From positions 204,158 through 268,157 of the forward strand of contig REGQ01000005.1 in NCBI GenBank assembly GCA_004134985.1: a DNA stretch of 64,000 nt. The letters run 5' to 3'. This DNA is from Paenibacillaceae bacterium (GTDB lineage Bacteria > Bacillota > Bacilli > Paenibacillales > Paenibacillaceae). How positions within the stretch are numbered: the stretch's first letter is position 1; each line of letters starts with the position of its first letter. Below, in pieces: positions 51,154 through 59,484 of the stretch. The notes beneath the pieces are model-generated. The model saw nothing but the letters and a program-made list of their open reading frames with translations. It was not told the DNA's origin and ran no database searches. A program made the translations under genes and the position numbers.

Positions 51154-53828
51154 TTGAAAGCAATTTGGACAATTTACACAACAGACTGGCGCAATGTATT
51201 GAAGGTTCCAACCGGCATTTTACTGATGATTGCTCTTGCCCTTCTCCCTTCCGTTTATAACTGGGTCAACATTTATTCGGTATGGGACCCTTACGCGCAC
51301 ACGGGCGGCATCAAAATCGCGGTAACGAGCCTGGATAAAGGGGCAACCGTCAACGAACAGACGATTAATATCGGCTCCGATCTGGTCGCCAATCTGAAGA
51401 CCAATACGAAGCTCGGCTGGACATTTGTCGATGCCGATCAGGCGCGCCGGGGCGTGGAGCGCGGAGATTATTATGCGAGCTTGGTCATTCCCGCGGACTT
51501 TTCCAAGAAAATTACCGGAATCGCCGAAGGAAAGATCGATAAGCCTGAAGTTGTATATACGGTTAATGAAAAGATCAATGCGGTCGCTCCCAAAATTACG
51601 TCTTCCGGAGTCAATTCCATCACCGCGCAAATAAATGAAAGCTTTGTAAAGACAGTCAGCGAAACGGTGTTAAGCAAATTAAATGAAGCAGGCATTCAAA
51701 TCGAGCAAAATATTCCGACCCTCCGCAAAGTGGAATCGGGCATTTTCGAGTTGGAGAAAAGCTTGCCGGAAATCGAGAAAATGAGCCAGAAGGTGCTCCA
51801 GGTCGCGGATATGATGCCTGAGCTGCACGAGAAGGCTCAAAAAATGGTTGAACTGGAGCAGCGCATACCGGAACTGGAACAGGCGGGGAATGCGATCATT
51901 GAGCTGGAGAAACGGTGGCCGCGTGTAATGGAAGCCGCGGAACTGCTCACTCGCCTGCAGCAGAAGATGCCGGAGGTTCAGTCGGTAGCTGATCGTGCGT
52001 TTGCTATAACTGATCGTGCCGGAGAGGTCGATACAGCGATAGGCAAAGCGATTGAGCGGATGCAAAAAGCCGAAGAATTGGTCACGGCTGCACAGCAAGC
52101 ACTGCCGGGCTTGGCGAAGCTGGCTGAGAACGGAAACGGTTTTGTGGAAGGTCTCCAGCAGTTTCTGGACCAAAATGAGCGGCATTCCAGACGTTTCCGG
52201 CGGTTGTGAAGCAAAATCTGCTGCTGCTGCAGCAGACTGCGTTTGCTGTTGCCCAGATGGCGGAGCGGCTGGAAAATGCGGATATTGATCCGGCAACAAC
52301 GCTTGAAGGACTGGGGTCGGTTCAAACCCGCCTGGAAACAGGCAGCAAAGTGCTGGGACGGACGATCCACCTGCTTGAACAGCTGAATCGCTTTGCAGAT
52401 AGTCCGGCGCTTGCCGAGCGAATCACTCATTTGCAAACTTTGCAAGGCAAGCTTGATCGGCAAATGACGCTTATCGCCGCGATCACCGCGGCAATCGAGC
52501 GCGGAGAACAGCCCGCACGCGAGCTTATCGCAGAGCTGCTCCGCCTGTCGGGCGCTGCCGCCGATCGGCTGGACCGGCTTGCCGGTCGGTTCGATGCCGA
52601 GACGGCGCCGCTGATGCAGCAGGCGCTGGAGAAAATCAAGTCCGCTGCCGCCAGTTCGGCAGAAACGCTGAAGCTGGCCGAGACAGCCATGCCGGGCCTG
52701 GAGGAAATGCTGGCAGATGTCAAGGCAGGCATCAGTCATGGACTGGAAGGTCTGACGGCGCTGCAGCACGATTTGCCTGCTCTGCACAGCAAAGTGCTGG
52801 AAGGGGCGAAGGCGCTGCAGGCGGCGCTCGATCAGTTCAACGCTGCGCTCAATAAAGCGGTGCCTTTTCTGGAGAAGGAGCTGCCGAAGGTGGAGGAGAA
52901 ACTTCATCTGGCCGCAGAATTCGTGCGGAAGGATTTGCCGGAAGTCGAGGAGCAGATCAGGGTGCTGTCGGATTTTGTCCAGCACAGACTGCCTGAGTTG
53001 GAGTCTTCGCTTGATCAGGTGGCAGGGCTGATACGCACAGACTTGCCTGCGCTGGAAGATGCGGTGCGCCATGCGGCGAACAAGCTGCGAGAGGTGGAGA
53101 GCGAGCAGCATTTCGCCGAACTGGCGAAGCTGCTCAAGGGCGATATCGCGGCAGAAAGCGAGTTTTTGGCCAAGCCTGTCCATATTAATGAACAGCGGCT
53201 GTATGCGATACCTAACTACGGCTCGGCGATGTCCCCGTTTTATGCGGTGTTGTCACTGTGGGTCGGCGCCACCCTGCTGATCTCCTTGCTGCGGGTGGAC
53301 GTTGAGAACAGCAAGGGACAGTATCGCGGATATCAGATGTATTTTGGCAGACTGCTGTTTTTCCTGACAATCGGGACGCTGCAGGCGCTTATCATGTCGC
53401 TTGGCGATCTGTTTCTGCTGGGCACATATGTGGTGAACAAGTTCTGGTTTGTATTGTTTGCGATTCTCGTCAGCCATGTGTTTGTGACGATTACGTATAC
53501 GCTGCTGACGATTTTCGGCAATATAGGCAAGGGGATTGCGATCATCTTTATGGTGTTTCAATTTTCCAGCTCGGGCGGCACATTCCCGATTAGCACGACG
53601 TCGCCGTTTTTCCAGATGTTGAACCCGTTTATGCCATTCACCTATGCGATCAGCCTGCTGCGCGAAAGTGTCGGGGGGATTTATACCGAGACCGTATTAA
53701 AGGATGTAGCGGCGCTTTTCATTATTATTGGCGTGTGCTACCTGCTGGCGCTGCTGCTCAAAAAACCGCTCAGCGGATTTACACAGCGTTCGGCGGAAAA
53801 TGCGAAAAAGACCAAAATCATTTCATAA
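51154..53828 (+). pseudogene. YhgE/Pip-family membrane protein gene split by a one-base deletion
   Basis: The first frame starts at TTG 51154 (GGTGGT upstream) and encodes WTIYTTDWRNVLKVPTGILLMIALALLPSVYNWVNIYSVWDPY, the YhgE N-terminus and first membrane helix, then a long coiled coil. It hits TGA at 52207. The same protein resumes in another frame right after FLDQNE with AAFQTFPAVVKQNLLLLQQ and continues to a C-terminal region with about five membrane helices (ending at 53828). Restoring one G near 52178 gives an intact protein of about 891 residues. No slippery heptamer is present. Either a true frameshift or a sequencing/assembly error. Homologues act as phage receptors or in ESX/WXG-type secretion. 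Confidence 0.88.
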
Positions 53829-53837
53829 GTTGTGAAG

Positions 53838-53869
53838 ATTCGGATGTGCTCGCGCATCCGAATTTTTTT
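53838..53869 (+). terminator. Terminator after the YhgE-like gene
   Basis: ATTCGGATG pairs with CATCCGAAT across TGCTCGCG and is followed by seven T residues. Confidence 0.92.
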
Positions 53870-53886
53870 GGAATTTTAGCGAAAAA

Positions 53887-53902
53887 TGTAATCCAGATTA
53901 CA
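53887..53902. promoter_or_regulatory. Perfect TGTAATC-CA-GATTACA palindrome at the small-gene promoter
   Basis: A 16-bp perfect dyad overlaps the start of a candidate -35 box (CAGACA, 53901-53906), which is 17 bp from TATATT (53924-53929). This placement is typical of a repressor operator. I cannot name the cognate regulator. Confidence 0.6.
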
Positions 53903-53951
53903 GACAGCCAGTCAAATTTACGTTATATTAGAGAAAAAAGGAGGTGCGGGT

Positions 53952-54074
53952 ATGGTACCAGTCCCACCGAGTATTAAGAAGTCCGGCGGTAGTAAAGTAA
54001 CTATTGGAAAAATCAGCATTTTGAATCAACTGGCTATGAACGAGCAAGTAAGAACGGCGGCAGCAGCCAAATAG
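53952..54074 (+). CDS. 40-residue basic small protein, family unknown
   Basis: ATG 53952 follows a near-ideal AAGGAGGTG at 53938-53945. The product starts MVPVPPSIKKSGGSK, continues VTIGKISILNQLAMNEQV and ends RTAAAAK. It has six basic and one acidic residue, with no membrane segment, signal peptide or cysteine. The gene has its own promoter-like hexamers, an operator-like palindrome and a hairpin terminator, which is why I believe it is real despite its size. I do not recognise it. A regulatory peptide, a small spore protein or a peptide precursor are possible. Confidence 0.65.
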   Translation: MVPVPPSIKKSGGSKVTIGKISILNQLAMNEQVRTAAAAK

Positions 54075-54095
54075 GTCCTTACTCATGTATACCGT

Positions 54096-54141
54096 TCGGC
54101 ACCCGATGGTCTATAGGCCGCGGGTGTTGGTTGTTTTTCTA
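54096..54141 (+). terminator. Terminator after the small gene
   Basis: GGCACCCG pairs with CGGGTGTT around GGTC/GGCC-type inner pairing, followed by GGTTGTTTTTC. Confidence 0.65.
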
Positions 54142-54157
54142 CTAATAGATCAAGTGC

Positions 54158-54337
54158 TGGGCACTGTAACTGGCTTGTATTTCTCCGCGAAACGAACATC
54201 CTCCGACCCAAAGGACGTCGAAACCGTTTACGCTTGAAATACAAGATTATACAGATTGCTGAGCACTGTCTGGCTTGTATTTCTCCGCGAAACGAACATC
54301 CTCCGTCCCAAAGGACGTCGAAACCGTTTGCGCTTGG
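54158..54337. repeat. Two ~80-bp direct repeats, 100 bp apart
   Basis: GCACTGT..CTGGCTTGTATTTCTCC, GCGAAACGAACATCCTCCG and CCCAAAGGACGTCGAAACCG recur with only a few changes at 54158-54237 and 54258-54337. The second copy ends 15 bp before the GNAT-like gene and may supply part of its leader. Confidence 0.85.
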
Positions 54338-54352
54338 AAAGGGCAGATCACG

Positions 54353-54877
54353 ATGGGGTTTTATTTTCAAGTGTGCAGAACCGAGCCTTATATGGAAAAT
54401 TATATCACGTTCGTATTGGAACATTATCGTGAGCTGAATCTGCCATACGCTTTTTCCGTCTCACTCAGCTTTTTGGCCAGTCCTGCACTGACAGAGGGTT
54501 CGGCGTTCCTCTGCTTTAATGAAGACGATGAGATCGTCGGTGCATTTGGATATATACGCGGTACGGCGGAGCATCAGTATGAGGACACGCATGTCGGGCA
54601 AATTCAGATCGCATATTTGGATGAACGCTATCGCCGCAGCCGGTTGTTTGCGGAGAGTTTGCAATATTTAGTCCAGCACAATGCCAATCAATTGCACCCG
54701 GTTCAAACGTTCAAATTTTGGGTTCCCTCCAAGCTTGAACTGCATAGGTTGTTCAGCAAACTGGCTTCCAGAGAAGCCTCCTGGGAAACTGCACAGGGCA
54801 CAATTGATGAATTTCATGGACAATTCGCTGATTGGCAAGCCTATACGGAAAGGTATCGGCGGCACGTATATTTTTGA
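54353..54877 (+). CDS. GNAT-like acetyltransferase, first of two related genes
   Basis: 174 residues from the ATG at 54353; an open extension to 54275 only translates the direct repeat. A central strand-strand-helix (EIVGAFGYIRGTAEHQYEDTHVGQIQIAYLDERYRRSRLFAESLQYLVQHN) resembles GNAT motif A, with RYRRSR in the acetyl-CoA pyrophosphate position, though the canonical Q/RxxGxG/A is degenerate. The gene at 55744 has the same layout (YRRGRFFYEGLIRLFQ). Substrate unknown; it may have lost catalysis. Confidence 0.6.
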   Translation: MGFYFQVCRTEPYMENYITFVLEHYRELNLPYAFSVSLSFLASPALTEGSAFLCFNEDDEIVGAFGYIRGTAEHQYEDTHVGQIQIAYLDERYRRSRLFAESLQYLVQHNANQLHPVQTFKFWVPSKLELHRLFSKLASREASWETAQGTIDEFHGQFADWQAYTERYRRHVYF

Positions 54878-54943
54878 TGCGCATTTTGTACGGATGCAGC
54901 CGGACAGCAGTGAATCGAGAGACACAATAGGATGCGGAACAGG

Positions 54944-55073
54944 AGAAGGCTGGATACGGAGATAGGTAGTAAGGCGATACGTGCGAAGGCTGGGTACGGA
55001 GATAGCGTAGTAAGGCGATAAGTGCGAAGGCTGGGTACGGAGATAGCGTAGTAAGGCGATACGCGTGAAGGCT
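54944..55073. repeat. 41-bp tandem repeat, about three copies
   Basis: GAAGGCTGGGTACGGAGATAG followed by CGTAGTAAGGCGATACGTGC, starting at 54945, 54985 and 55026 with a partial copy at 55067. Confidence 0.8.
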
Positions 55074-55152
55074 TGTTGAGAAGCACGATTGGGATAGAGC
55101 AATAGGAGCGCGCTGCTTGGAGAGGTAAATGGGATGAAAGTTCAAAGCTAAG

Positions 55153-55333
55153 CGGACAGAGGATCTCTTATTTGTGACAAAATGGGCCGATTGGTGAGTT
55201 TCGCGGACAGAGGATCCGTTATTGGCATCAAATAGACTTAAAAACAAGGGGTTTTTAGGAAATAGCGGATCTCCTGTCCGCATAATGTCTTAAAACACGC
55301 CATTATTGCAAAATAGCGGAACGTGTGTCCGGC
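55153..55333. repeat. GCGGACAG-type dispersed repeats, direct and inverted
   Basis: GCGGACAGAGGATC at 55153 and 55202, an inverted near copy GCGGATCTCCTGTCCGC at 55265-55281, and a looser GCGGAACGTGTGTCCGG around 55316. A further copy is at 17265. They look like scattered family members, with A/T-rich stretches between. Confidence 0.6.
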
Positions 55334-55367
55334 AAACGTGTTCGGATTCCATCTAATTCCTCCGATG

Positions 55368-55534
55368 ACCCCAAGGTCACCCCAAGGTCACCCCAAGGTC
55401 ACCCCAAGGTCACCCCAAGGTCACCCCAAGGTCACTCCAAGGTCACTCCAAGGTCACCCCAAGGTCACCCCAAGGTTACCCCAAGGTCACTCCAAGTTCA
55501 CTCCAAGTTCACCCCAAGGTTACCTCGCATGCAC
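55368..55534. repeat. 11-bp tandem repeat AAGGTCACCCC, 14 copies
   Basis: AAGGT (or AAGTT) begins every 11 bp from 55373 to 55516 without a gap. Variants are CACTCC for CACCCC and TTCA for GTCA toward the right end. A frame translating it (PKVTPRSPQGH) has no ribosome binding site. Confidence 0.92.
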
Positions 55535-55574
55535 CCTGAGTCACCTCAAATGCCATTTCGATCACTCGCTGCGC

Positions 55575-55662
55575 CTACTATACAACCAACCAACAAACCA
55601 CAACCAACCAACAAACAACAAACCACAACCAACCAATAACCACCAACTAACCAACTCGATCT
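55575..55662. repeat. CAACCAA/CAAACAA low-complexity tract
   Basis: A pyrimidine-purine biased run made of ACAACCAACCAACAAACC-like units, copied about three times and ending just before the second GNAT-like gene leader. The plus strand here is nearly free of G. Confidence 0.8.
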
Positions 55663-55743
55663 TAGAAGCTAATAACTTGCCTGCAATTGCATATTAAACA
55701 GACTCTATCTCAAACACGACAGACTGCGAAAGGGGCACGGCTT

Positions 55744-56286
55744 ATGACCGTCCATTACCGGAAATGCAAGACGCCAGAGGATTTTGCCGCGTACAGTGTG
55801 TACTTTATCCGCAATCGAAAAGCATTCAATCCCCGTTATGGCTTGAATGATGCACTCTCCCATCTGCTTGGCTATGTGGATCATGCGCAAATCCTGTTAG
55901 TTTACAATGCGGATGAGAGGCTGGTCGGTTACGGCCATTACGATTATGTCGATGAAGATTTGACATTTGACCTGCAGGGTGACACGGTTTTTATCCACGC
56001 TGCTATATTAAGCCCGGATTATCGCCGGGGCCGCTTCTTCTATGAAGGTTTGATTCGCCTTTTCCAGCTTATTGCCGAGGAAGCTCACAATGTGCAGCAT
56101 GTTCGATTTGCAGCTGAAGCCGATCATCGCTACCTTAATCGCCTTTACTCCAAATTCGCGGCAGTTGTCGGTCAGCGGGAAGGACTTCATGGCATGGATA
56201 ATATTTATGGTGTTTCTTTTAAAGAGATGCTTCGTTATTTGCGTCTCGAAGAAATGACAAGCATCGAAGGACACGCCAACATCTGA
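55744..56286 (+). CDS. GNAT-like acetyltransferase, second of two related genes
   Basis: 180 residues from the ATG at 55744, after AAAGGGG; the frame is open to 55687. HYRKCKTPEDFAAYSVYFIRNRKAFNPRYG, then RLVGYGHYDYVDE and VFIHAAILSPDYRRGRFFYEGLIRLFQLIAEEA show the GNAT beta4-alpha3 core; the acetyl-CoA loop YRRGRFF is near-canonical. The C-terminal AEADHRYLNRLYSKFAAVVGQREG resembles FWVPSKLELHRLFSKLASREAS in the 54353 gene, so the two are probably paralogues. Function unknown. Confidence 0.65.
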   Translation: MTVHYRKCKTPEDFAAYSVYFIRNRKAFNPRYGLNDALSHLLGYVDHAQILLVYNADERLVGYGHYDYVDEDLTFDLQGDTVFIHAAILSPDYRRGRFFYEGLIRLFQLIAEEAHNVQHVRFAAEADHRYLNRLYSKFAAVVGQREGLHGMDNIYGVSFKEMLRYLRLEEMTSIEGHANI

Positions 56287-56516
56287 GGGAGCCATTGCAG
56301 TGGAGGAGCAAGTGCGGGTGAGAGACCGCGCCGGAGGCGGGCTGGGGGCTGCGGCAGAACAGGAACAAGGATCTGTGGCAGCCTTATCTGAGCGTGAATA
56401 GTCATGGGGACTGCTGCATCTGTATGCCAACGTTAGTGGAAAGAATGCGCCGCGCACTGTGTCACTGGTATGATAAAGGTCTGCTTGTCTAATAAAGGGA
56501 CAACCCTTATACTTAT
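56287..56516. other. Intergenic region before the iron-siderophore gene
   Basis: About 230 bases with no convincing gene. G-rich at the left (56300-56350) and AT-rich at the right, where a promoter is expected next to the Fur box. Confidence 0.4.
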
Positions 56517-56531
56517 TGAGAATGATAACCA
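56517..56531. promoter_or_regulatory. Fur box before the siderophore-binding protein gene
   Basis: TGAGAATGATAACCA matches the 7-1-7 Fur consensus TGATAATNATTATCA at 11 of 14 fixed positions. It lies 70-80 bp before the start codon, so iron repression is expected. Confidence 0.7.
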
Positions 56532-56599
56532 ATATCGTCTTGTCGCGGCCAACTGCTTCGGGAGCGAGGTTCGCAAACAAGCCTGGGAAAAGAGGAAAG

Positions 56600-57595
56600 A
56601 TGATGCAAGGAAGAAAAGTTACAGCGCTAATGCTGCTAATGCTTGCTGTCACGATAATTGCAGCGGCATGCGGCGATAAAGGGGCTGAGCTGCCAAAGAC
56701 TGACTCGACGGGAGGAGAGGAGCAGCAGGGAGAGACGAGAACGGTTGAGCATGCTTACGGGAAGACGGAGATCCCGGTGCATCCACAGCGTATTGCTCAA
56801 TATTGGATGGAGGACAATTTGTTGTCGCTTGAAGTGCCGTTTATTTATTCGTTTAATATGCCTGGCTATTTCCTTCACGATCAAATCGAGAAGTTGGGAA
56901 TCAAGACTGACAGTGCTTTTCCGCTTAATCTGGAGGCGCTCGCTGCTGCCAACCCGGACCTCATTATTATTAGCCAATATGCGGTTGACGATGAAGCCGG
57001 TTATGCACAGTTGAATAAAATTGCGCCAACAATTGCGTTTGATCCGAATGATTGGCAAGGCTCGATTCAAAAGCTGGGCGACGCATTAGGTGTGAGTGAC
57101 AAAGCCACAGCTGTAATTGCTGCCCATCAGGAATATATCAATACGGTGAAGAATGCGATAACTGATAAAATCGGAACGGACAAAACAATTGCTCTCATTC
57201 GACCTTCGGCGAAAGATTTGCAGGTGTTTTTCCCAGGATTCAGCTCAATCACGAAAACGGTGTATACAGAGCTTGGTTTGGCAGCGGATGACAGCATTAA
57301 GAAGTTTGAGCAAGACGGCAGCTACGAATGGGGGGATGATCTGTCCCTGGAGAAGATTCCGGAGCTGCAAGCCGACTATATTTTGTCAATGTATGGGAGC
57401 TCGATCTCCACGGAGGATGAGTTTGAACGGGAAGCAGCGGAGGTCAAGGAGTTTGAGAAATCGCCGTTGTGGAAGGACCTCCCTGCAGTTAAAAATGGAC
57501 AGGTGACGCTTGTGTCGGGACGGCACTGGATGATGAGCGGTGCGATTGCTGATCGCATGAAGCTGGAGGATGTGTTGAAGGCTGTCACGAACTAG
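56600..57595 (+). CDS. Iron(III)-siderophore ABC transporter binding lipoprotein (family 8)
   Basis: 331 residues from ATG 56600 (or ATG 56603, which is better spaced from AGAGGAA). Lipobox AAACGD, then the FepB/FhuD-type domain: RTVEHAYGKTEIPVHPQRIAQYW, LNLEALAAANPDLIII and a C-terminal LPAVKNGQVTLVSGRHW. It captures a siderophore or haem-like iron complex outside the cell. No permease or ATPase gene follows; a terminator does, so it depends on transport genes elsewhere. It carries a Fur box. Confidence 0.9.
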   Translation: MMQGRKVTALMLLMLAVTIIAAACGDKGAELPKTDSTGGEEQQGETRTVEHAYGKTEIPVHPQRIAQYWMEDNLLSLEVPFIYSFNMPGYFLHDQIEKLGIKTDSAFPLNLEALAAANPDLIIISQYAVDDEAGYAQLNKIAPTIAFDPNDWQGSIQKLGDALGVSDKATAVIAAHQEYINTVKNAITDKIGTDKTIALIRPSAKDLQVFFPGFSSITKTVYTELGLAADDSIKKFEQDGSYEWGDDLSLEKIPELQADYILSMYGSSISTEDEFEREAAEVKEFEKSPLWKDLPAVKNGQVTLVSGRHWMMSGAIADRMKLEDVLKAVTN

Positions 57596-57606
57596 TACTT
57601 GCAGAC

Positions 57607-57656
57607 AAGCTGCAACTGCAGCAGAACGTTACCTGCTGCAGCTCGGCTTTTTTCTT
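57607..57656 (+). terminator. Terminator after the siderophore-binding protein gene
   Basis: CTGCAGCAG and CTGCTGCAG form a perfect inner stem and AAGC/GCTT closes the outside; TTTTTTTCTTC follows. Confidence 0.88.
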
Positions 57657-57954
57657 CGTGGGGCAACGAGACAAAGGATGTTCGTCCCGCCAATAAACAG
57701 CTCGCCGCTGACGGATGTTTCACCATGGCTCGGTTCCCTCTGTTATCGTAAGGAGCGGTTGTCCGCATATGTCTACCCATAGATGAGGTCTATAGCTCCT
57801 GTGAAATATATTAATTACTTGTATGGTGGTCAATCGTATTATAGTGGTATTAAGGAAAAAGTAACAGAGCTTGCGGATTGGAAAGCGATCATCTGCTGAC
57901 AGTCATAGCCATCCATGCCGGACGATCAAGCGCTCTTCTGGAAGGAGAATGAAA
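57657..57954. other. Leader and promoter region of the pentose phosphate operon
   Basis: About 300 bases without a gene. An AT-rich part (57800-57860) with TATTAT at 57836-57841 is the likely promoter zone; I cannot assign a convincing -35 box. No known riboswitch pattern is seen. Confidence 0.4.
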
Positions 57955-59484
57955 ATGGATTCAACTACGTTTGTGTTATTTGGTGCGACAGGGGATTTAG
58001 CCAAAAGGAAAATTTACCCTGCCTTATATAATTTATTTCTTGATCAGAAGCTGCCGCAATCTTTCTCCTTGATTGGTCTTGGGAGAAGGAAATTGTCTGA
58101 TGAAACTTTTCAGGCGAATGTTGCGCAGTCTCTCCGGGATTTCTCCAGGCGTGAAGCGAAAGATGCGGAACAACTGGAACGTTTCCTGGACGCATTCCGT
58201 TACAATGTGCTGGATATTGGCCGCAAAGAAGACTATGAGAAGCTGTTGCAGCGAATTGAGCAGCGGGAACAAGCGCTTCACCTTACGCCAAATCGGATGT
58301 TTTATTTATCTGTTGGCCCTGAGTTTTTTGAGACGATCGCAGCGAATATTACGGACAGCGGACTTGGCTCGGCGAATGGCTGGAAGCGTCTGGTCATTGA
58401 GAAGCCTTTCGGTTATGATCTGCCCTCCGCCCGGAATTTAAACGAAAAACTGAGCAGATCTTTTGAAGAACATGAAATTTTCCGAATCGATCATTATCTG
58501 GGCAAGCCGATGGTGCAAAATCTGGAGGCGCTCCAGCAGGTTAATCCGGTCATTCGGGCATTGTGGACAAATCGCTACATTGCCAATGTGCAGATTACAG
58601 CCAATGAAACGGTCGGCGTCGAAGAGAGAGCCGGTTATTATGACCATGTAGGCGCGGTTAGAGACATGTTCCAAAATCATATGCTGCAATTGCTGATGAT
58701 GATGGCGATCCACCTTCCGCACAACAGCGCATCCGAAAAGGTTCATTTGAAGAAAAAAATGGTGATGGAAGCTCTTGAGCCGCTGCATAAGCAGGATGTG
58801 TCTGCCAACGTAATTCGCGGACAGTATACAGCAGGAAGCATTCAAGGAAAACAAGTCATCGGCTATACTTCCGAACCTGGTATTGCTCCCGCATCGATGA
58901 ATGACACGTTTATTGCCGCCAAGCTGAGCGTCGATGATTACTTCTGGCGGGGAGTTCCGATTTACATCCGTACAGGCAAACGAATGAAAGAGAAGTCTAC
59001 GCGAATCGTCATTGAGTTCAAAGAACCGCTCAAGCAGTCTGCGGCCAATGATGATCGTACGGTGCCCAATTTGCTCGTATTTGAAATAAGCCCTAATGAA
59101 GGCATAACGCTGCAATTGAATACGAGAGATCCTCAGCATAGAGGAGAGTTTAAGCCGATTCACATTGATCTTCATGCAAGTGAAGAGAATGTGCCTGAGG
59201 CATACGAGAATTTAATTTATGATGCGTTGCACGGGGACCCTACCTTTTTTGCTCATTGGGATGAAGTGGAACTGTCCTGGAAATGGGTGCAGCCGATTTT
59301 GGAGGCATTCGAAGAAAACCTCGTTCCGCTGCATCATTATGAAGCGGGCACTTATGGACCAGCAGAATCCGATGCGCTGCTCGCGGCGGATGGCTATCAT
59401 TGGTGGTTCGACACAAAACAAGAGCAAGAGCAAGAAACTTTAAATCTGGAAGGAGAACAATATGTCTATCACACAAACAATTGA
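57955..59484 (+). CDS. zwf: Glucose-6-phosphate 1-dehydrogenase
   Basis: 509 residues from ATG 57955, seven bases after AAGGAG; an ATG at 57949 is too close. Nucleotide motif [22 protein letters not shown] (7-28), active-site RIDHYLGK (177-184), then [26 protein letters not shown]. It oxidises glucose 6-phosphate to 6-phosphogluconolactone and makes NADPH. First gene of the operon; overlaps tkt by 23 bases. Confidence 0.97.
   Translation: MDSTTFVLFGATGDLAKRKIYPALYNLFLDQKLPQSFSLIGLGRRKLSDETFQANVAQSLRDFSRREAKDAEQLERFLDAFRYNVLDIGRKEDYEKLLQRIEQREQALHLTPNRMFYLSVGPEFFETIAANITDSGLGSANGWKRLVIEKPFGYDLPSARNLNEKLSRSFEEHEIFRIDHYLGKPMVQNLEALQQVNPVIRALWTNRYIANVQITANETVGVEERAGYYDHVGAVRDMFQNHMLQLLMMMAIHLPHNSASEKVHLKKKMVMEALEPLHKQDVSANVIRGQYTAGSIQGKQVIGYTSEPGIAPASMNDTFIAAKLSVDDYFWRGVPIYIRTGKRMKEKSTRIVIEFKEPLKQSAANDDRTVPNLLVFEISPNEGITLQLNTRDPQHRGEFKPIHIDLHASEENVPEAYENLIYDALHGDPTFFAHWDEVELSWKWVQPILEAFEENLVPLHHYEAGTYGPAESDALLAADGYHWWFDTKQEQEQETLNLEGEQYVYHTNN

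Noticed and set aside
52165..52185. Programmed ribosomal frameshifting
   Set aside because: No slippery heptamer, stimulatory pseudoknot or internal Shine-Dalgarno-like element is apparent, and the family does not use frameshifting.
52206..53828. An independent second gene starting at GTG 52206
   Set aside because: Continuous family similarity runs across the break, starting in the second frame before the GTG; the overlap is a by-product of the frameshift.
55323..55697. A protein-coding gene reading PKVTPRSPQGH repeats
   Set aside because: The frame exists only because 11-bp repeats avoid stops in all frames; two frames stay open, and there is no ribosome binding site.
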